This document shows, in pieces, positions 48,095-60,264 of a stretch of DNA of 64,000 bases. Every line of letters begins with the position of its first letter. Within the stretch, counting starts at the first letter, position 1. A program made the position numbers and the translations under genes. Origin of the DNA: Pyrenula massariospora (taxonomy: Eukaryota; Ascomycota; Eurotiomycetes; Pyrenulales; Pyrenulaceae); contig JAGFMI010000006.1 in NCBI GenBank assembly GCA_021030905.1, forward strand, positions 1,178,001 to 1,242,000. The letters run 5' to 3'. The notes under the pieces were generated by a model, which saw nothing but the letters and a program-made list of their open reading frames with translations, did no database searches and was not told where the DNA came from.

Positions 48095-49238
48095 CCCCAC
48101 CCACTGCCTAAAGTGTACAGTACGCTTATGATAGAGGTGTGCGCCCGAAGCCTCAAACAGCCCCTAGAGCAACGCTCCCACCCACCCCCGGCCCCCCGCA
48201 AGTAATCATGATGGAAGTTCCCACTGCCCCAAAGTGCATGCAAGTGCTTGGACGTGCGTGCCCCCTCAAACAGCCCTCTTATCGCACGTAGATAGAGTAT
48301 GCACCCCCACAGCGTTGCCCCTCCTATCTAATTAGAAGTGGTCCTTCGTTCTGAACACCACACTTCCCTGAAAGAGCCTTATGCCATGATAGCCTTCGTA
48401 GTACGTACGGTGCATACTTTTCCAGAGTCATTGTAGGATAGGGGCTGAGGGGTTTAAAGGGGTTTGTTCCAAGTTAGGGAGTGTTCTTAGGATTTATCAG
48501 GGAGCCCTAGGGACGAGGTTAGGCAGTGGGCTTGCAGGGAATGAATGGGGTTGGGGTTGGTTTTAGGGGTGCGTCAAGGGGTAGCTTCAGGCGTGGCCTT
48601 AGGCGTGGCTCTGAGGGTGGTTCTAGGTGAGGGTTTAGGGAGGAGCGCTGAAGGGGTTTGGACGGGGTCGCGGAGAGTTTTAGGCTTAGCTCCGCGGATA
48701 GCTAGGGGCGGCCTTACGGGCGGTTTCGGCACGTTTAGGTAGGCCTAGGGAGCTGTTTTAGGGGTGGCGCTGGGGTGAGGCTCTAGGCATGGCGTTAGTG
48801 GATGAAGAAGAGTGATGACAAGTGGTTTTTTCCCCGAAAGATTCAAATTAGACATGTGAAGAATTTGGCCTGCAGTAATTACTACTAGGCTGGTGTCACT
48901 CTGTGTCCTCTGCATTACTAAAGTTCTCCAGGTACGCCATCGTTTCGCTCATGTCTTTTCTCTCTTCTGCGTTGAATTTATGTATTTTGCTTCTATGTAC
49001 AGGTTTGAATGTTATAATGCCGAAGTTGTGCGGTGGGTGTCTAGGGTGTGCTATAAGAGACTGTGAAAAGTGGCACCCCGGCTTTTGTCACTACGTTAAT
49101 AAGCATGTAGTTTGTAGTTTCAAACTTCAAAGCTAGAAGCTGGATTCATTTGTAGTAGTTATTAAGTCAGCTAGAATTGGAAGCCAACAACGCTATCAAT
49201 GAATCCCCCAAACTCCTCGAGCCTTTAGTTGTTCCCCA
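48095..49238. other. Repeat-rich intergenic region without genes
   Basis: About 1.1 kb. A CCTCAAACAGCCC phrase occurs twice (near 48151 and 48266), followed by G-rich degenerate repeats. The only ORF of note, 48545-48742, is just the translation of the 12-bp repeat. No gene is supported. Confidence 0.5.
48554..48649. repeat. Degenerate 12-bp minisatellite, about 8 units
   Basis: Eight consecutive 12-mers can be laid out, e.g. GGGGTAGCTTCA, GGCGTGGCCTTA, GGCGTGGCTCTG, AGGGTGGTTCTA. Period and strand asymmetry (G-rich plus strand) are clear although units differ from each other. Related units recur near 48755-48800 (GGGGTGGCGCTG). Confidence 0.6.
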
Positions 49239-51557
49239 TCATACCCTGTTCCTCACCGTGCTATTCGACATTACAGGATCCAACTCCACCACCGGCAGCA
49301 GCGCCATATGCAGCTTCGCACTCCCATACGGCACAAACCTCGCCATAAACGGCTCCCCCGTCTGCCGAACCTCGAAAGTCCCCGGATCGGCCGCCGAATC
49401 CAAGACCACCGGCCAGTCGATCTGCACGGCCGCCACCCTCAGCTCCACTGGCGGCGCGCCAAGGTCCCAGATGGGACTCGGAAGTGCGGAGCTGTTGCTG
49501 CGGCTCATGACCTGGATCTGCGACGGGTCGATGGCGACGTTCCACGCCGAGCCGGCCTTCGGGGTGAGACGGAAGTCCTTGGTGCGGCCTTGGGGGTCGG
49601 TCGAGTCGGCGGCGAGGGGCTGCTGGGTGCGGTAGTTGATCGGGGCGGAGGAGGCAGTGTCGTGATCGATGGCGAGGGCGTAGAGGAGCGCGCCGTAGTA
49701 GATCGCAGCGGTGTTGTTGCCGCGAGGGACAACGCGGGGCGAGGTCGAGAGCTGGATGGAGGTTGAGGATTGGCCGGCGGGGACGGAGACTTTTTGGAGA
49801 CCTTGGGCGTCCGGGGAGATTGGGGTTCTGCTGTTGATGGTGCTGTTTTGGTCGGCCCAGGTTGGGATGCGGATATAGAAGGTGAAGGGAGAGGATGCGG
49901 AAATGCTGTAGGTGATGGCATTGCCAAAGGGGTAGGTGGTGTTTGCATTGATGAGGACGGTATTTTTGCCATCACCTAGGCTTGTTGCTGCGCTACCCGG
50001 GATAAGAAAGACATGCGCGAGACCACCGTCGGCGGTTGTGACGAATGAGTTCGCTAGGAATTTGGGGTACGCTTGTGGATGGTTTACGGTGCAACATGGC
50101 TGGTCTTTGATTAGAGATGGCGTATGCTAAGGGAGCCTTTCACATACATAGTTGGGTTCAAGTCCAAAAACGTTGGCATACGAATTGACATCTGTCCATA
50201 GGTCGTCTGTCGTAAGGTTTCGAGACCACGGCTAAACGGTGAATATAAGCTACGCGCGTTTTGAAGGGTCAACTTTCGCTCACCTGGTTCTCTTGCTGGA
50301 CATATTGATGTGACCACCAATCCGGTGCAACAGAAACCGGGAATGCATTAAACGCTGTCTGTTCTACCCAGTCGGCAATGTCGTTGTCGCCCAAATATTG
50401 ATAAATGTAAGCCGAAGAAAACATAACTTCGGCAGCAATGCAGAGCTCAGCACCCCGACTCGGATTGAGATCTGATATGTACTCATCCGCGATGATGGTC
50501 CCCGCAAGAGAACGATGGTATTTTGCTAGCAAGTCGACTGCAGTCCTCGTCTGTGTCTTGAGAGCTTCGTCGCCAGTATTGCGATATATAGCTAGGGGAT
50601 AGCGTAGCCCTTCGAAGAGTACTTTAGCTATGGGAGCATCAGAGAAGGCCGTAATTAATCTGTGCTTACCTTCAGCCTGGTTGACACCGTGAATAAAAAC
50701 CCAGCTCAAGTCATAGGGGGTGTCGTCCGATAGTACTTTCGGATAAGCCTCCTCGGTCCAGAACGTCCTCCAATCTGCTCCCCACACCACACCACCATCA
50801 ATCATGAGATCCATGGTCTCCTGTAGGACCTCCGAGTTGTTACGAGGATATCTTTCTAACAGCCATTGTAGCGGAATATGCATTTCGTGGGTGCGTCCAA
50901 CTCCAAATCCCGCAGTATCGAAGGTGTCATTCCCGTGCACGATCAGGCCTGTGTAGTTGTTCTTAAGCATGCTATGCGCTAGAACGACGTAGCGATGCAT
51001 CGCATCGACGATTCGCTCCGTTTGCGTAGGATCAGCTTCAGCATACTGTATCATGCCTAGCAGCAGTAGACATCGCGCCCATAATCCTCTTGTTTGTCGC
51101 GTTTGCTCGAACCCAAGCCACCCATCCTGTTGCTGATGATCGAGCACGTAATCCAAATAATACTTCACCTGGCCTTGAATCCTCTCATCACCAAGCCCAA
51201 ACGCCAGAGAAACCAGCCCATTAAACCAATATGGCGATGCTTCGTCCAGACCAGAGTATTCCGTAGAGCCACCGATATATCTAGAGTCATGCACGAAGCG
51301 ATAGAAATCAAACATATTTCCCGAGAGTCCCGCAGCTTCCAATTCAAGTTGGTCCTTGAACCATCCAAGGGGTTTGACTGACCCCAGATCTAGAGGTTTA
51401 AACACAGGTTGGACGACTTGTTGATGTCAGGTTTTCGGACCGATAACAAAATCCCACGTGACTTACGGGATGAGCTGTCCTGCAATAATGATTTTGCGAG
51501 CACCGTTTGCGCATCGGTGAGCGCCGCTAGGGCGACGCATATCCGAGTTGCAAGCAT
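49239..51557 (-). CDS. Secreted GH127/DUF1680-type glycoside hydrolase (beta-L-arabinofuranosidase-like)
   Basis: Four minus-strand exons, 51557-51467, 51416-50284, 50231-50148 and 50099-49239, give 722 residues. Exon 1 encodes a hydrophobic signal sequence (MLATRICVALAALTDAQ). The mature start FKPLDLGSVKPLGWFKDQL is the typical opening of the (alpha/alpha)6-barrel DUF1680/GH127 family. The motif PCCTVNHPQAYPKF, with adjacent cysteines, matches the zinc-binding/nucleophile Cys pair of GH127. The C-terminal half is a beta-sandwich-type region. Bacterial relatives remove beta-L-arabinofuranose; fungal ones are poorly studied and could act on other sugars. A longer start at 51629 exists, but it would bury the signal peptide. 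It lies downstream of the PKS-NRPS on the opposite strand; plant cell-wall degradation is the simple role, and processing of a glycosylated product is an inference. Confidence 0.82.
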
Positions 51558-54107
51558 GATGAAACTTGGATAAAGCAAAATATAGGAGGTAGCGTGCAAA
51601 GAACGAGCAAAGAAATTTGGAAAGTCCATCGTTCTTTAAGAGGAGCCTGAAGCTGTATATACTATTCATTTTCCGAGTATGTTGCTCGGACCAAAGTTTA
51701 GCGATAACTGCGAACAATCCTCGTCGACTAGGGCGTAGGCCAGTGATACTGGTGGAAATTCAGGGTCGACGTGCAGCGATCAACAGAAAGCGGAGAATAT
51801 GTTTCATCGAAGCCAAGAAAGGTACAGCCGTTACTTGCCTTATCAGGCAGCCGGTGCTCATAGGTGGTAGGGTTACAGTGTGCGAGAAAGGCTGTTGTGT
51901 GATGTCGGACACTGGATGCACCCCGCATCGCGTCGGCCACCGCAGATGGTCACAGAAATGGGCATCCTTTGACGCGATAACATTTGAACTTCAGTGTTAC
52001 TCATTAAGGCATGCCGGGACCAACACAATGGGCAAGAATAGGACCACACTTGGATGGGTTCTCCAAACGGTCAAGTACCGAACGCACAGCGCCGATGTCC
52101 ATCTCAGAAACATCTCCATTGTTTGACTCGTCGTACGTAAGCTTCTATGTGATCTTGTGCGCCTCAGGACGTGACTCTGAGTTCTGTAAGAGTGTTTAAT
52201 GAAGTTTCTTATTTAGCCGATCGGCTCAAAATGTGCCTCTTTTTGTATGGGCAAGGTCTCTTTTCACCGCGAGAGACTCAAGGACGATGCTCTCATCGAG
52301 GAAAGTTGGCGGAACACTTCCACTGTGGAGGGATATCTGAACTTTATTCTGTCATACGTAATAAAGACAACTCTAGTGGTCCAGGCGATTCTAAGCAATG
52401 GCGTAAATACTTTCACGGTTACTACAAATCTCTTGAAATGTTAGTACCGAGGGAAACCGTGGCTACTCTCGGCAGCGCAGGGCCATCTGCACCTCGGCAC
52501 CACGAGCTTCGGGTAGCCCCAAACCATGGCTTATGCGCCAAGGTGATAATCCCAGGGATCCTCCTAATTCCCGAAGGTAAGCTTTGCCATGGAAAAGAAC
52601 GCCAATGCACAAAAAGCAAAAGCAACCTCAGGTCCACTTCTGCGCTGAGCGCATGCTTAGCCAGTCCTCCTTTCCCATTTGATACGAGGAGCAGAACCAA
52701 TTGGGGTTTGACCTTTTCCCGCACACCGCTGTGTGGTTGTTTGGCGGCTCAAGCTGCTTGATCTGGAAATTGGGCTACAAAAGCGGATGAAACAACCTTG
52801 AGAACCTTCTATGCTTAACGTCAAATCTTTGCTTTTTGACACCCGTTTTTGCAATTCGAACTGGCTTTTCAGCGCCGAGTAGGCCGCTGCAGACTTAATA
52901 ATGCATTCGCCATATCTAGATAATCGATGGAAAACATCCAACCGTGGCTAATGCTCACCGTCATCTGGCCGAATACCGAGGTTAATACAATTCACCGCTA
53001 ATTCAAAGTCTCATTCTCGCGACAGCCAGACTGTTTCTCCCGGAGTGCGGCGCTAGATTACATGACGCCCCCTTCTTCCTATGTAGAAGCCCGCTGAGAC
53101 CAACTAATTGGGCGAGTGGGGCAAAAAAATTGAAGTGGTCGACGTTTTGAAGGGCGCTGTCCTTGTGAGATCTCGGATCAAACTCCACCCGTATACTAGG
53201 CTATGTCAGCCGCCGGCGGTAGGTGACTCTAGGTCTCAGAGAGAGGTCAGATGTTTGGAAAATAATCTACCCTTTTGCTCTCCGAAAACATAACCCCCGT
53301 AATGGTGGGAGAAGGATCAATGTTTAGATCCGGATTCGTTACCAAAGTAGTTTATATTTGCAGACTCGGAACATGGAAGGTGTTGTTGTCGAGTGTATTC
53401 AATTGCCAGATAGGAGAGAACGTAAGAGGACCGAAAGGACAACCAACGGCAAGAAGAAAAATGAGAGCAAGGAATATTTGGGCGTCCTGAACCAAGGTGG
53501 CAGGAAGTTCAAGTCATCGCTGTCGTCACCGTGCAGATCTATCTTTCGCGCCAGGCTCAACGGTATGCAGTACGCTCGTGGAAGTAGTCGCCTCAACGCC
53601 TTGTAGGGGTATTTGGTCGTCGAGGACTATTGACCCCTTAGCTAAAATTCTGACAATGCGAACCCACTCGGAGAGAAGGCTAGGACGCCTTTAGACGTCA
53701 ACCTCAACAGCTATGGACTGGCCAAGTCATCGAATGACTGCATGAGGCGACCAAGATCCTGCACGTCATAATTTAGTTTTCAATTGGATAATTAATCGGC
53801 AAAATTATGCCGGTGAATCCGTGGATCATCATGCGAGCATAAAGCAAGAGTGAATCCCATGAACCATGTATATGCAGGGAAAGTGTATCACCGCGTTTAC
53901 GAGAAACGGCGGTGAATTCATGTGGAAGACGGCGCCCTTAAGTCGCCGTGCTTGCCGGCCGAGAGGGAGTTGCGGTGGGTGATGATGGTGGTCATATAAG
54001 AGCTGTCCAGCAACCTGCGGGACGGAAAGCTAAGTTGACCAAAGTGCCCGGTGTCATAAAGCATTCAATATCACTTACAATGAAGCGAGGTATCTATGTC
54101 TAGTCTA
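51558..54107. other. Long gene-poor stretch
   Basis: About 2.5 kb. Many short overlapping ORFs exist on both strands (the longest 196 codons at 52171-52761), but none shows a motif, a consistent splice structure or protein-like composition. A small secreted-protein or RNA gene could be missed by eye. Confidence 0.4.
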
Positions 54108-55644
54108 TTACATTTCCACTTTCGCCATCGAATTGACCCCTCCGTCCAACATCAATCTTACAATTTCCTCTTGCCCAGCCTCAACAGCACAATGCAACGC
54201 CGTCCTTCCAGAGCAATCCCTTGCATCTGGGTCCGCAATGTATTCAAGTAGCAGCCGGATTAATGCAAGATTCTCCCTTTCCACGGCGAGATGGAGTGCT
54301 GTTTGGCCAATGCTAGTGCAAAGGTCACTGTTCGCGCCTTGCTCGAGCAACAAATGCGCGACGTCGAGTTTGTTCTCAAGAACGGCGAGGTGGAGGGGAG
54401 AGTACCCAGAAGCATCCCGGGCGTCGATCGGGAGATCGGTGGAGAGGAGGAGGCGTAGGATCGAGAGGTGACCCTTTCGGGTTGCAAGATGCAGGGCCGT
54501 GTAACCTGCAGGGTTACGGGTATCGAAGTCTCCCCGGCAGGTGGTTGGAGACTGTGAGAGAGGAGGCGTATTAAGCTTCCGGATATTTGCTCTATCTTGA
54601 GCAATCTGTTCAAAACGATTTGTTTGGTAGAAGTCGGCTGAGGAGATAGTCGGTAAGTGCGAAGAATTTAATCCGCCTGTGACGTCGTTTATTAGCATTT
54701 AAACAACACAGTGATGAATTGTCAAGCAACCGTAGGACCAACCTTGCTCTAAAGACTTCCATGTCTTTTCTCTCTGTAATGCATGATTTAAAGCGCCAGT
54801 AGAGTCTGCTGTGTCTTGACGGTCGGGTTTCTGGAATCGTTGGTCGTCTCTATAACCTTCCGCGCAACCGTCTACGCCAAAGGTAGAAAAATCGGCTAGA
54901 TTTATACCGGCCTCTCCAAAGCCTTTAATGGGGAGCGGAGAAGGAAAGTTAAAGCTACTATTTGAGAAGTTTTCCGACCCTATACCCCTATACCAAGAAT
55001 TGTGGTCGGGCCCTTCTAGGCTTGCGGGGGTAAGAGGTTGAAATTGAGTCGGTCCATCAAGTGCCAGCCCCTGGGAATAGTTGTCTGGCTGATCTACTTG
55101 CAATCCGATGGTTGAAGAATCCTGCGTTGGCGTGGACCAAAAGGACGACGGTAGTCCCATGGTCGAGATTGGAGATGCCTGTGGAACAGAGGTCGGGCTA
55201 TTCCGGGAGCTTTTCTTTCGGTCACCTTCCGATTCGGAATTGTCCTGTCCCTTCTTCCGGCTTTTACTCTGGTCGTGAATGCTTTGATTCACCCAAACGA
55301 GGTTGTTAGGCTGGTTCGTGTTTGAATAAGGATTCGAGGAGGTAGTAGATCTTGCTTCGTTGTTTTCGCGTTGCCGTTTTAGGTTCTCGCCTGCAGAAAG
55401 AAACAACATCGAGGTTAGTGCTCGCTCCATCTGCATTATCCAAGATGATGTATGAGGATCAATGCGCCAGTAGTGACTTACGACGATTTCTTTGCGCAAG
55501 TCGGTTTTGAATTCTTCGCCGCGAGCTTATGTCTGTCAACTTCGTCCAGTCCTCAGAGTCCGAATGTTTTAACCCTCTAGCTCCTTGCGTGGTTTGAGCA
55601 TCGGCATCCTCAGACGTCGAGGTCTGGTCAACACAATTGGCCAT
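54108..55644 (-). CDS. Basic-region/ankyrin-repeat transcription factor (ToxE-like, bANK)
   Basis: Three minus-strand exons, 55644-55482, 55390-54743 and 54676-54108, give 459 residues with consistent phases. Residues 41-58 form a bZIP-type basic region (RRRIQNRLAQRNRR, completed across the first intron), but no leucine heptads follow. Residues about 327-455 hold four ankyrin repeats (GYTALHLATRKGH, GYSPLHLAVLENK, GQTALHLAVEREN, GRTALHCAVEAGQ). A basic region without a zipper plus four C-terminal ankyrin repeats is the architecture of ToxE, the pathway regulator of the HC-toxin genes in Cochliobolus carbonum, and of related fungal metabolite regulators. The middle is Ser/Pro/Gln-rich. It lies at the right side of the metabolite region and is a likely activator of it, though target genes are unproven. 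Confidence 0.88.
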
Positions 55645-58600
55645 GAGGAAGTCCCAGTAGATCTCGTACGGATTTCCTCATACACGATCATGATAAAATT
55701 TCGAATCGGCGCCTATGGGTCTTCCGAAAGAGCGGTCGTCCTCAGGGCAAGTTCTGCAGCCGCGATATCATTCTGGCTCAACCCTGCAACACGCCCGGCT
55801 TGCCCTTTAGAGTACAAAGGAATCTGAATAGAGTTTGTATGATACCATGTAGATGGAAGACAGCAGACACTAAGGCTGGCTGTGGTTCTCGTAAGCTCTG
55901 CAGATGCAGCCTGTTCAGTGGGTGTATTGCTCCACTAATTATTATGTTACGGGTGAGCACAACCCCACCAGAGCCTTGAGAGAGTGATTCGTTATGAAGG
56001 AGCCCGTATATACCTTAGACTCGCCAGAAAGCCGATCTGATAGCCCATAGAGTAAGTGGGCCATGGGAACGATTGCGAACCCGAAATTTTCTCTTGTCAA
56101 GAGTATATGGCGGCTTACCTGATTGACAAGCTTCAGTGAGAATCAGGCTGTGAGAACCAGCCCTATTCGCAACCCGTGGATGTGGCCACTATAGGCAGGG
56201 GCCGTTAGCGGCGACCCGTGTCACCGCCCGTGCCGGCATAAGGGAGTGCCTGGCGTTCCTCCTTGCAAGGACCTTAATCAGCCTCAGCTCGCCAGATTTG
56301 GGGCAAAAGTCTCGGATTATCTGACGGCCTGTACGAAGATGACACGGGCGTGTGTTGGGTCAGGATGAGGATTGGCCCAGAGAGGGGAAAGGTCCCCGCA
56401 GGGTGGTGTGCTGTGGTGCGAGGCGAGGGCCAAGCGTGCAGAGTGCAGAGAAGCTTTGCCCAGCACCCATCGTCGGCGGGCTCTAAGCCCGCCGGTGGGC
56501 CGTTGGGCCTTTTGCGGGCCGCGGATCAGCGCCAGTTCGAGCCATATCTAAGGCCGCTAGAACTAGAAACGTAAAAAAAGGCTTGTTGCGAGCGTGCCGC
56601 CGTGATCTACGTCGAGCTTGACGTCTCGAAACGACCTTTACGTCGATGGCCATTAACCGACGTGTCGAGAGTATGTATTCATCGAGTTGCTCATCTCATC
56701 TCCGGGCCCGACCGCTGTTCCCAGGCAGCGCTGACGATAGAGTCTAGACTATTGGCATTATTTCCTTGGCATCTGGTGAACCCTATCGAGGCTTTTTTCT
56801 GCACGCCTTACGTCAGTGGATGATTGTCTGGGTCAAAGGATGGAACTGATCTTGGCCCTGATGACCGGATAGACCAAGGGCCCCAGACAAGGTTCTGACT
56901 GCAGCAATCCTCGTCCAACAACGTGCGCAGGAAGCCACGTTGCACCATGCGTGGGGCTAGTTCAAATAAAAAGAGCAAAAGAAGGGTAAACTTTTCAGTG
57001 ATCCAAACTATCGGCGTAGGGGCCAGATGACCGCCTCCTAGATGTCTTTGAAATTCACCGGCCAATGTCTGAACGGGGGAAGGACTGTTGCGAATAATAC
57101 GGCATCGTGTCAGTGTGTGTTGGGATCGGAGGATAATGACGACGAGCCTCACGTCGACTGAAGTGGGATGCGTGTGTGTGTGGGCGGAGGGAATAGTACT
57201 GAAGGACTAGTAAGGATGATCTGTATCTCTGGCAATAATCTCGGAGAGAATGTTCCGACGCCGAAGTACTCTTAGTCGAGATGCTAAGTCGGTCGGGATA
57301 TTCTCCTCACGCGGACTAAGCTTTGCAAAAGGACTCCTGCTACCATCACAAGCATCGTCGATACCATTACAAGCATCGCCGATGCCATCATAGGCATCGT
57401 CACGGCCGGGGCTTGTGTGGGGGATGGAGCTGCAGGAACGGCCGCCCCGCCCCTGGGCCTGCCGCAGCAAGCGAGCTCTCCAAAAGTCCATCATCGCTTT
57501 CCCTGCCGCTCCATTTGCCACGACGGTGCGACATTCGCGTGCAAGTTCCCAACTCGGCTGGTCCATCTGCGTCGTACATCGTTTGCAACCGCTCGCCCAC
57601 TCCCAGATCATAGTGGACTTGCCCGTTGCGGTCCAGTATCAGATCCGATCGCACAAAGGGCCACGCAGCCCGCGACACGGGCCATGCCAATCATCCCGAT
57701 GCACACGCGAGAGCTTCTCTGCGTGCCACCCGCTGCTGCTGCCGTCCGACCCGCAGAGTACTAAAGGCAAGGCCCGCTCTCACCACCTTTTGCCTCCGCT
57801 TATTCTCTCGTTTCGCAGTAGGACCGACATTGCGTGGCCGAGCCAGCCGCTTCCCATCGACCCAGGGGTGGATCAGGAACACACCAGCAGCCTTGCCCCG
57901 CTTCCTGGGGGTCAGTAATAATAGCATCCTATATTACAGTCCCGCCGTACGCTGAATGCGAGCATCCTTGCCGTCACCACCCAAGCTGAGTCACGAAGAC
58001 CACATTACGACCTTTTCCACTGCACAGAGCTAAGAGGACGCGGTGGTTGTGATGAAACACTACTAGGAACCTAGTGCCTACATTGGGCTGTCGATGATTC
58101 TTACCTCGTGAAACAGATGGCGCGCTCGCAAGAGCGTTTGGACCCAACCCATTCTGGATGTATGTGCGCTCAAGATGGTCATGAAATACCTTACTTCTTA
58201 CATGCGTATCTCGTGAGATGCTTCGGTAGTTAGCGTTTGTGTCGAGAACATTCCCATGGCCCCTCGCCCTTTTCACGTCGAGAACAACATTTCCTATCAG
58301 CTGCTGGTTGGGTTACGGATGGTCTTGAATTTCCAAAATGATGATGGCAGGAAGAGAGCTCTGAGTTTCCAAAACAAATACCAAAGACCAAGGTACTGTA
58401 AGCCTGATTCGGCATCAATGTGGCTGTGGCGTTGATGAATCATGTCCCAATCGGGTACGAGATTTTCTCCAGAAGCACGCAAACTGCCGCACCAGCGGAA
58501 TCTTCCAACTCAAAAATGACAGCTGAAGATAATTCCGCGGCTTACAAGCAGCATGTGGCATCTTTGCCGTGAGTCGGAGTAAGCGGGAAATGCTCCATAA

Positions 58601-59468
58601 GCTGTCTTGTTGATACTGATGAGCGATTTTCGGACCTCAGAGCCAGTCAGACCTTGGAGGCTCGGACAGCAGTACAACTTAAATATAGATACGCAGGCAC
58701 AAAGTTTTCGATTAGCTCATAAAGCTGCCTTGCCGTCATCAATTGCAATGGTTATGTTCCTCCCTTCCCCGTTTAAGACAAATCAAGTTAGCCCGACCTC
58801 TTTCCTAATAGGCTAATAGCCTTGTGCAGATTTATCCTGTCAAGATCTTATAAGTCAGTCTCTTCGTCCGGTTCCTAAAACTCCAATCTTCACCGCCGGC
58901 GCGCCGGTGGTGGCTATGCCAATTACCAAACACAAGCGAACAAGAGAAGATGTATACGGTGTACTTGATATCGCTAACGGTACAATTAACAGCGTGCTAA
59001 CCTTATCCGGTTCCTGCCCCAATGACGGCTCAACTGCCGATCGAGAGGTCCCTTGCCCTCCTATTATGGTAATGACTTTTTGTCGACCAAGTGACCGTAC
59101 ATATGCACATTGGCTAAGCGTACAATGTTTTCCGCCCGTCCGTCGCTACAGGATCGTAAAATGGTATCCCGAACGGTGTGGTTCCACAAACCTGGGTATT
59201 AATCCCGCAGCGCGTTCAATTTCCATTTGCGATATTGAAGTACAACTCTCAGATTTAGCGAACTGCATTGTGTCAGCCATCGCCATGTGAGTGGGTCCAA
59301 ACACATTACATCATTCTCATTCTCGTAAAATATAAGGTTCCGAAGCTTGTCTGACGTTCCATTCGTTCGCTCCTAAGAAAAAGTCTGACACTTGTGCCCA
59401 AGTTTGGATCTCAGCTCAGAACCGTCGGCGGCTCTCATTGCGCATCAAGTACAGAACGTTATCGTCTG
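55645..59468. other. Long gene-poor stretch
   Basis: About 3.8 kb with numerous short ORFs. A minus-strand ORF at 57207-57611 (134 codons) includes the 21-bp repeats below, and a plus-strand ORF at 58907-59290 (127 codons) has no motif. A GGCGGGCT-CTA-AGCCCGCC hairpin lies at 56475-56493. None can be supported as a gene. Confidence 0.4.
57342..57404. repeat. Three tandem copies of a 21-bp unit
   Basis: Units at 57342-57362, 57363-57383 and 57384-57404 (type ACCATCACAAGCATCGTCGA) differ at a few positions. The 21-bp length is a multiple of three, and on the minus strand each unit reads as a seven-residue DDACDGI-type repeat inside an unsupported ORF. Confidence 0.6.
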
Positions 59469-60264
59469 TCACCGTTCATCTCCATCATATTCCTCTACAT
59501 GACAATGATCGAGGGTTTCGAGACGAGGAAGCCGTTCAGTTAGCCGCTGCAGCGCTCCTGGATGAACTCGCGTCTGATCCACAAATGCGAGGAAGTCTAG
59601 ATCTGGGAAGATGATCTAATGATGAATCAATGTTGGTGCAAATCCCTATTGAGGCTCTAGATATAAGTTCGCGTACCGGAATCTGATCCAGAATGATATC
59701 CATCTCATCCACCGTTACTCCGTAGGAATCTGGGTTAACGTCGAAAGGCGGATCAATATCCATGCTCGTGACTCGATGGTTTTCGAGTCGGGGCACATAG
59801 AACCCATCGCCATACCCATCCAGGCGTATAGTTAGTGACGTTAGTCTTGGGAACTCCACGCCCCGGATTGCATCCTCTATCTCGCAGACACGATCCTTGC
59901 GCACAGTCACCAAGCTACCAGTCTCGACAAAATTGGCATAGAATTGTCGACGAGAAGGCTCGATCCTTGCAAAGAAGGCAGGGAGACTGCTTTGCAGGAA
60001 GCCCAAAATTTCCGGTTCCTTCCACAGGTGACGCATAGATTCTTTGTACCAGGCACTGTTGACAAGGCCACATCGTAGTAAAACACCTTTAAATTGGTAC
60101 GAGCGCTCTGGAGCCCCGTGATCCTCATAGGAACTAACCCACCAGCCGCAATCGTCTAGACGAATCCATCCCAATATTATAGACAGGATCTCAGGCATTG
60201 CAAGAGCGCGTTGGACCGCTGTTGTCTCCATGTGTTCGGCCATGATGGAATTGTTGATGTCCAA
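59469..60264 (-). CDS. F-box-like fungal protein
   Basis: Two minus-strand exons, 60264-59677 and 59615-59469, with a 61-bp intron, give 244 residues. The N-terminus reads ALAMPEILSIILGWI, then GLVNSAWYKESMRHLW, the pattern of a fungal F-box (L-P-E-I-L ... C...N..W). Splicing adds IIFPDLDFLAFVDQTRV and ends LQRLTERLPRLETLD, like the Leu-rich segments after fungal F-boxes; reading through the intron gives a non-conserved tail instead. F-box proteins select targets for SCF ubiquitin ligases. This one is short and may be truncated. No link with the metabolite genes is evident. Confidence 0.6.

Noticed and set aside
52171-52761. 196-codon plus-strand ORF
   Set aside because: Composition is not protein-like, no motif is present, and several other frames are open over the same bases.
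56808-57152. Minus-strand ORF with a hydrophobic LLLLFLFEL segment, resembling the start of an MFS transporter
   Set aside because: Only one hydrophobic segment is present and no further membrane spans or MFS motifs could be found upstream or downstream.
58893-58912. GC-rich near-palindrome around CCGGCGCGCCGG
   Set aside because: Short, imperfect beyond 12 bp and without a gene nearby to regulate; likely chance.
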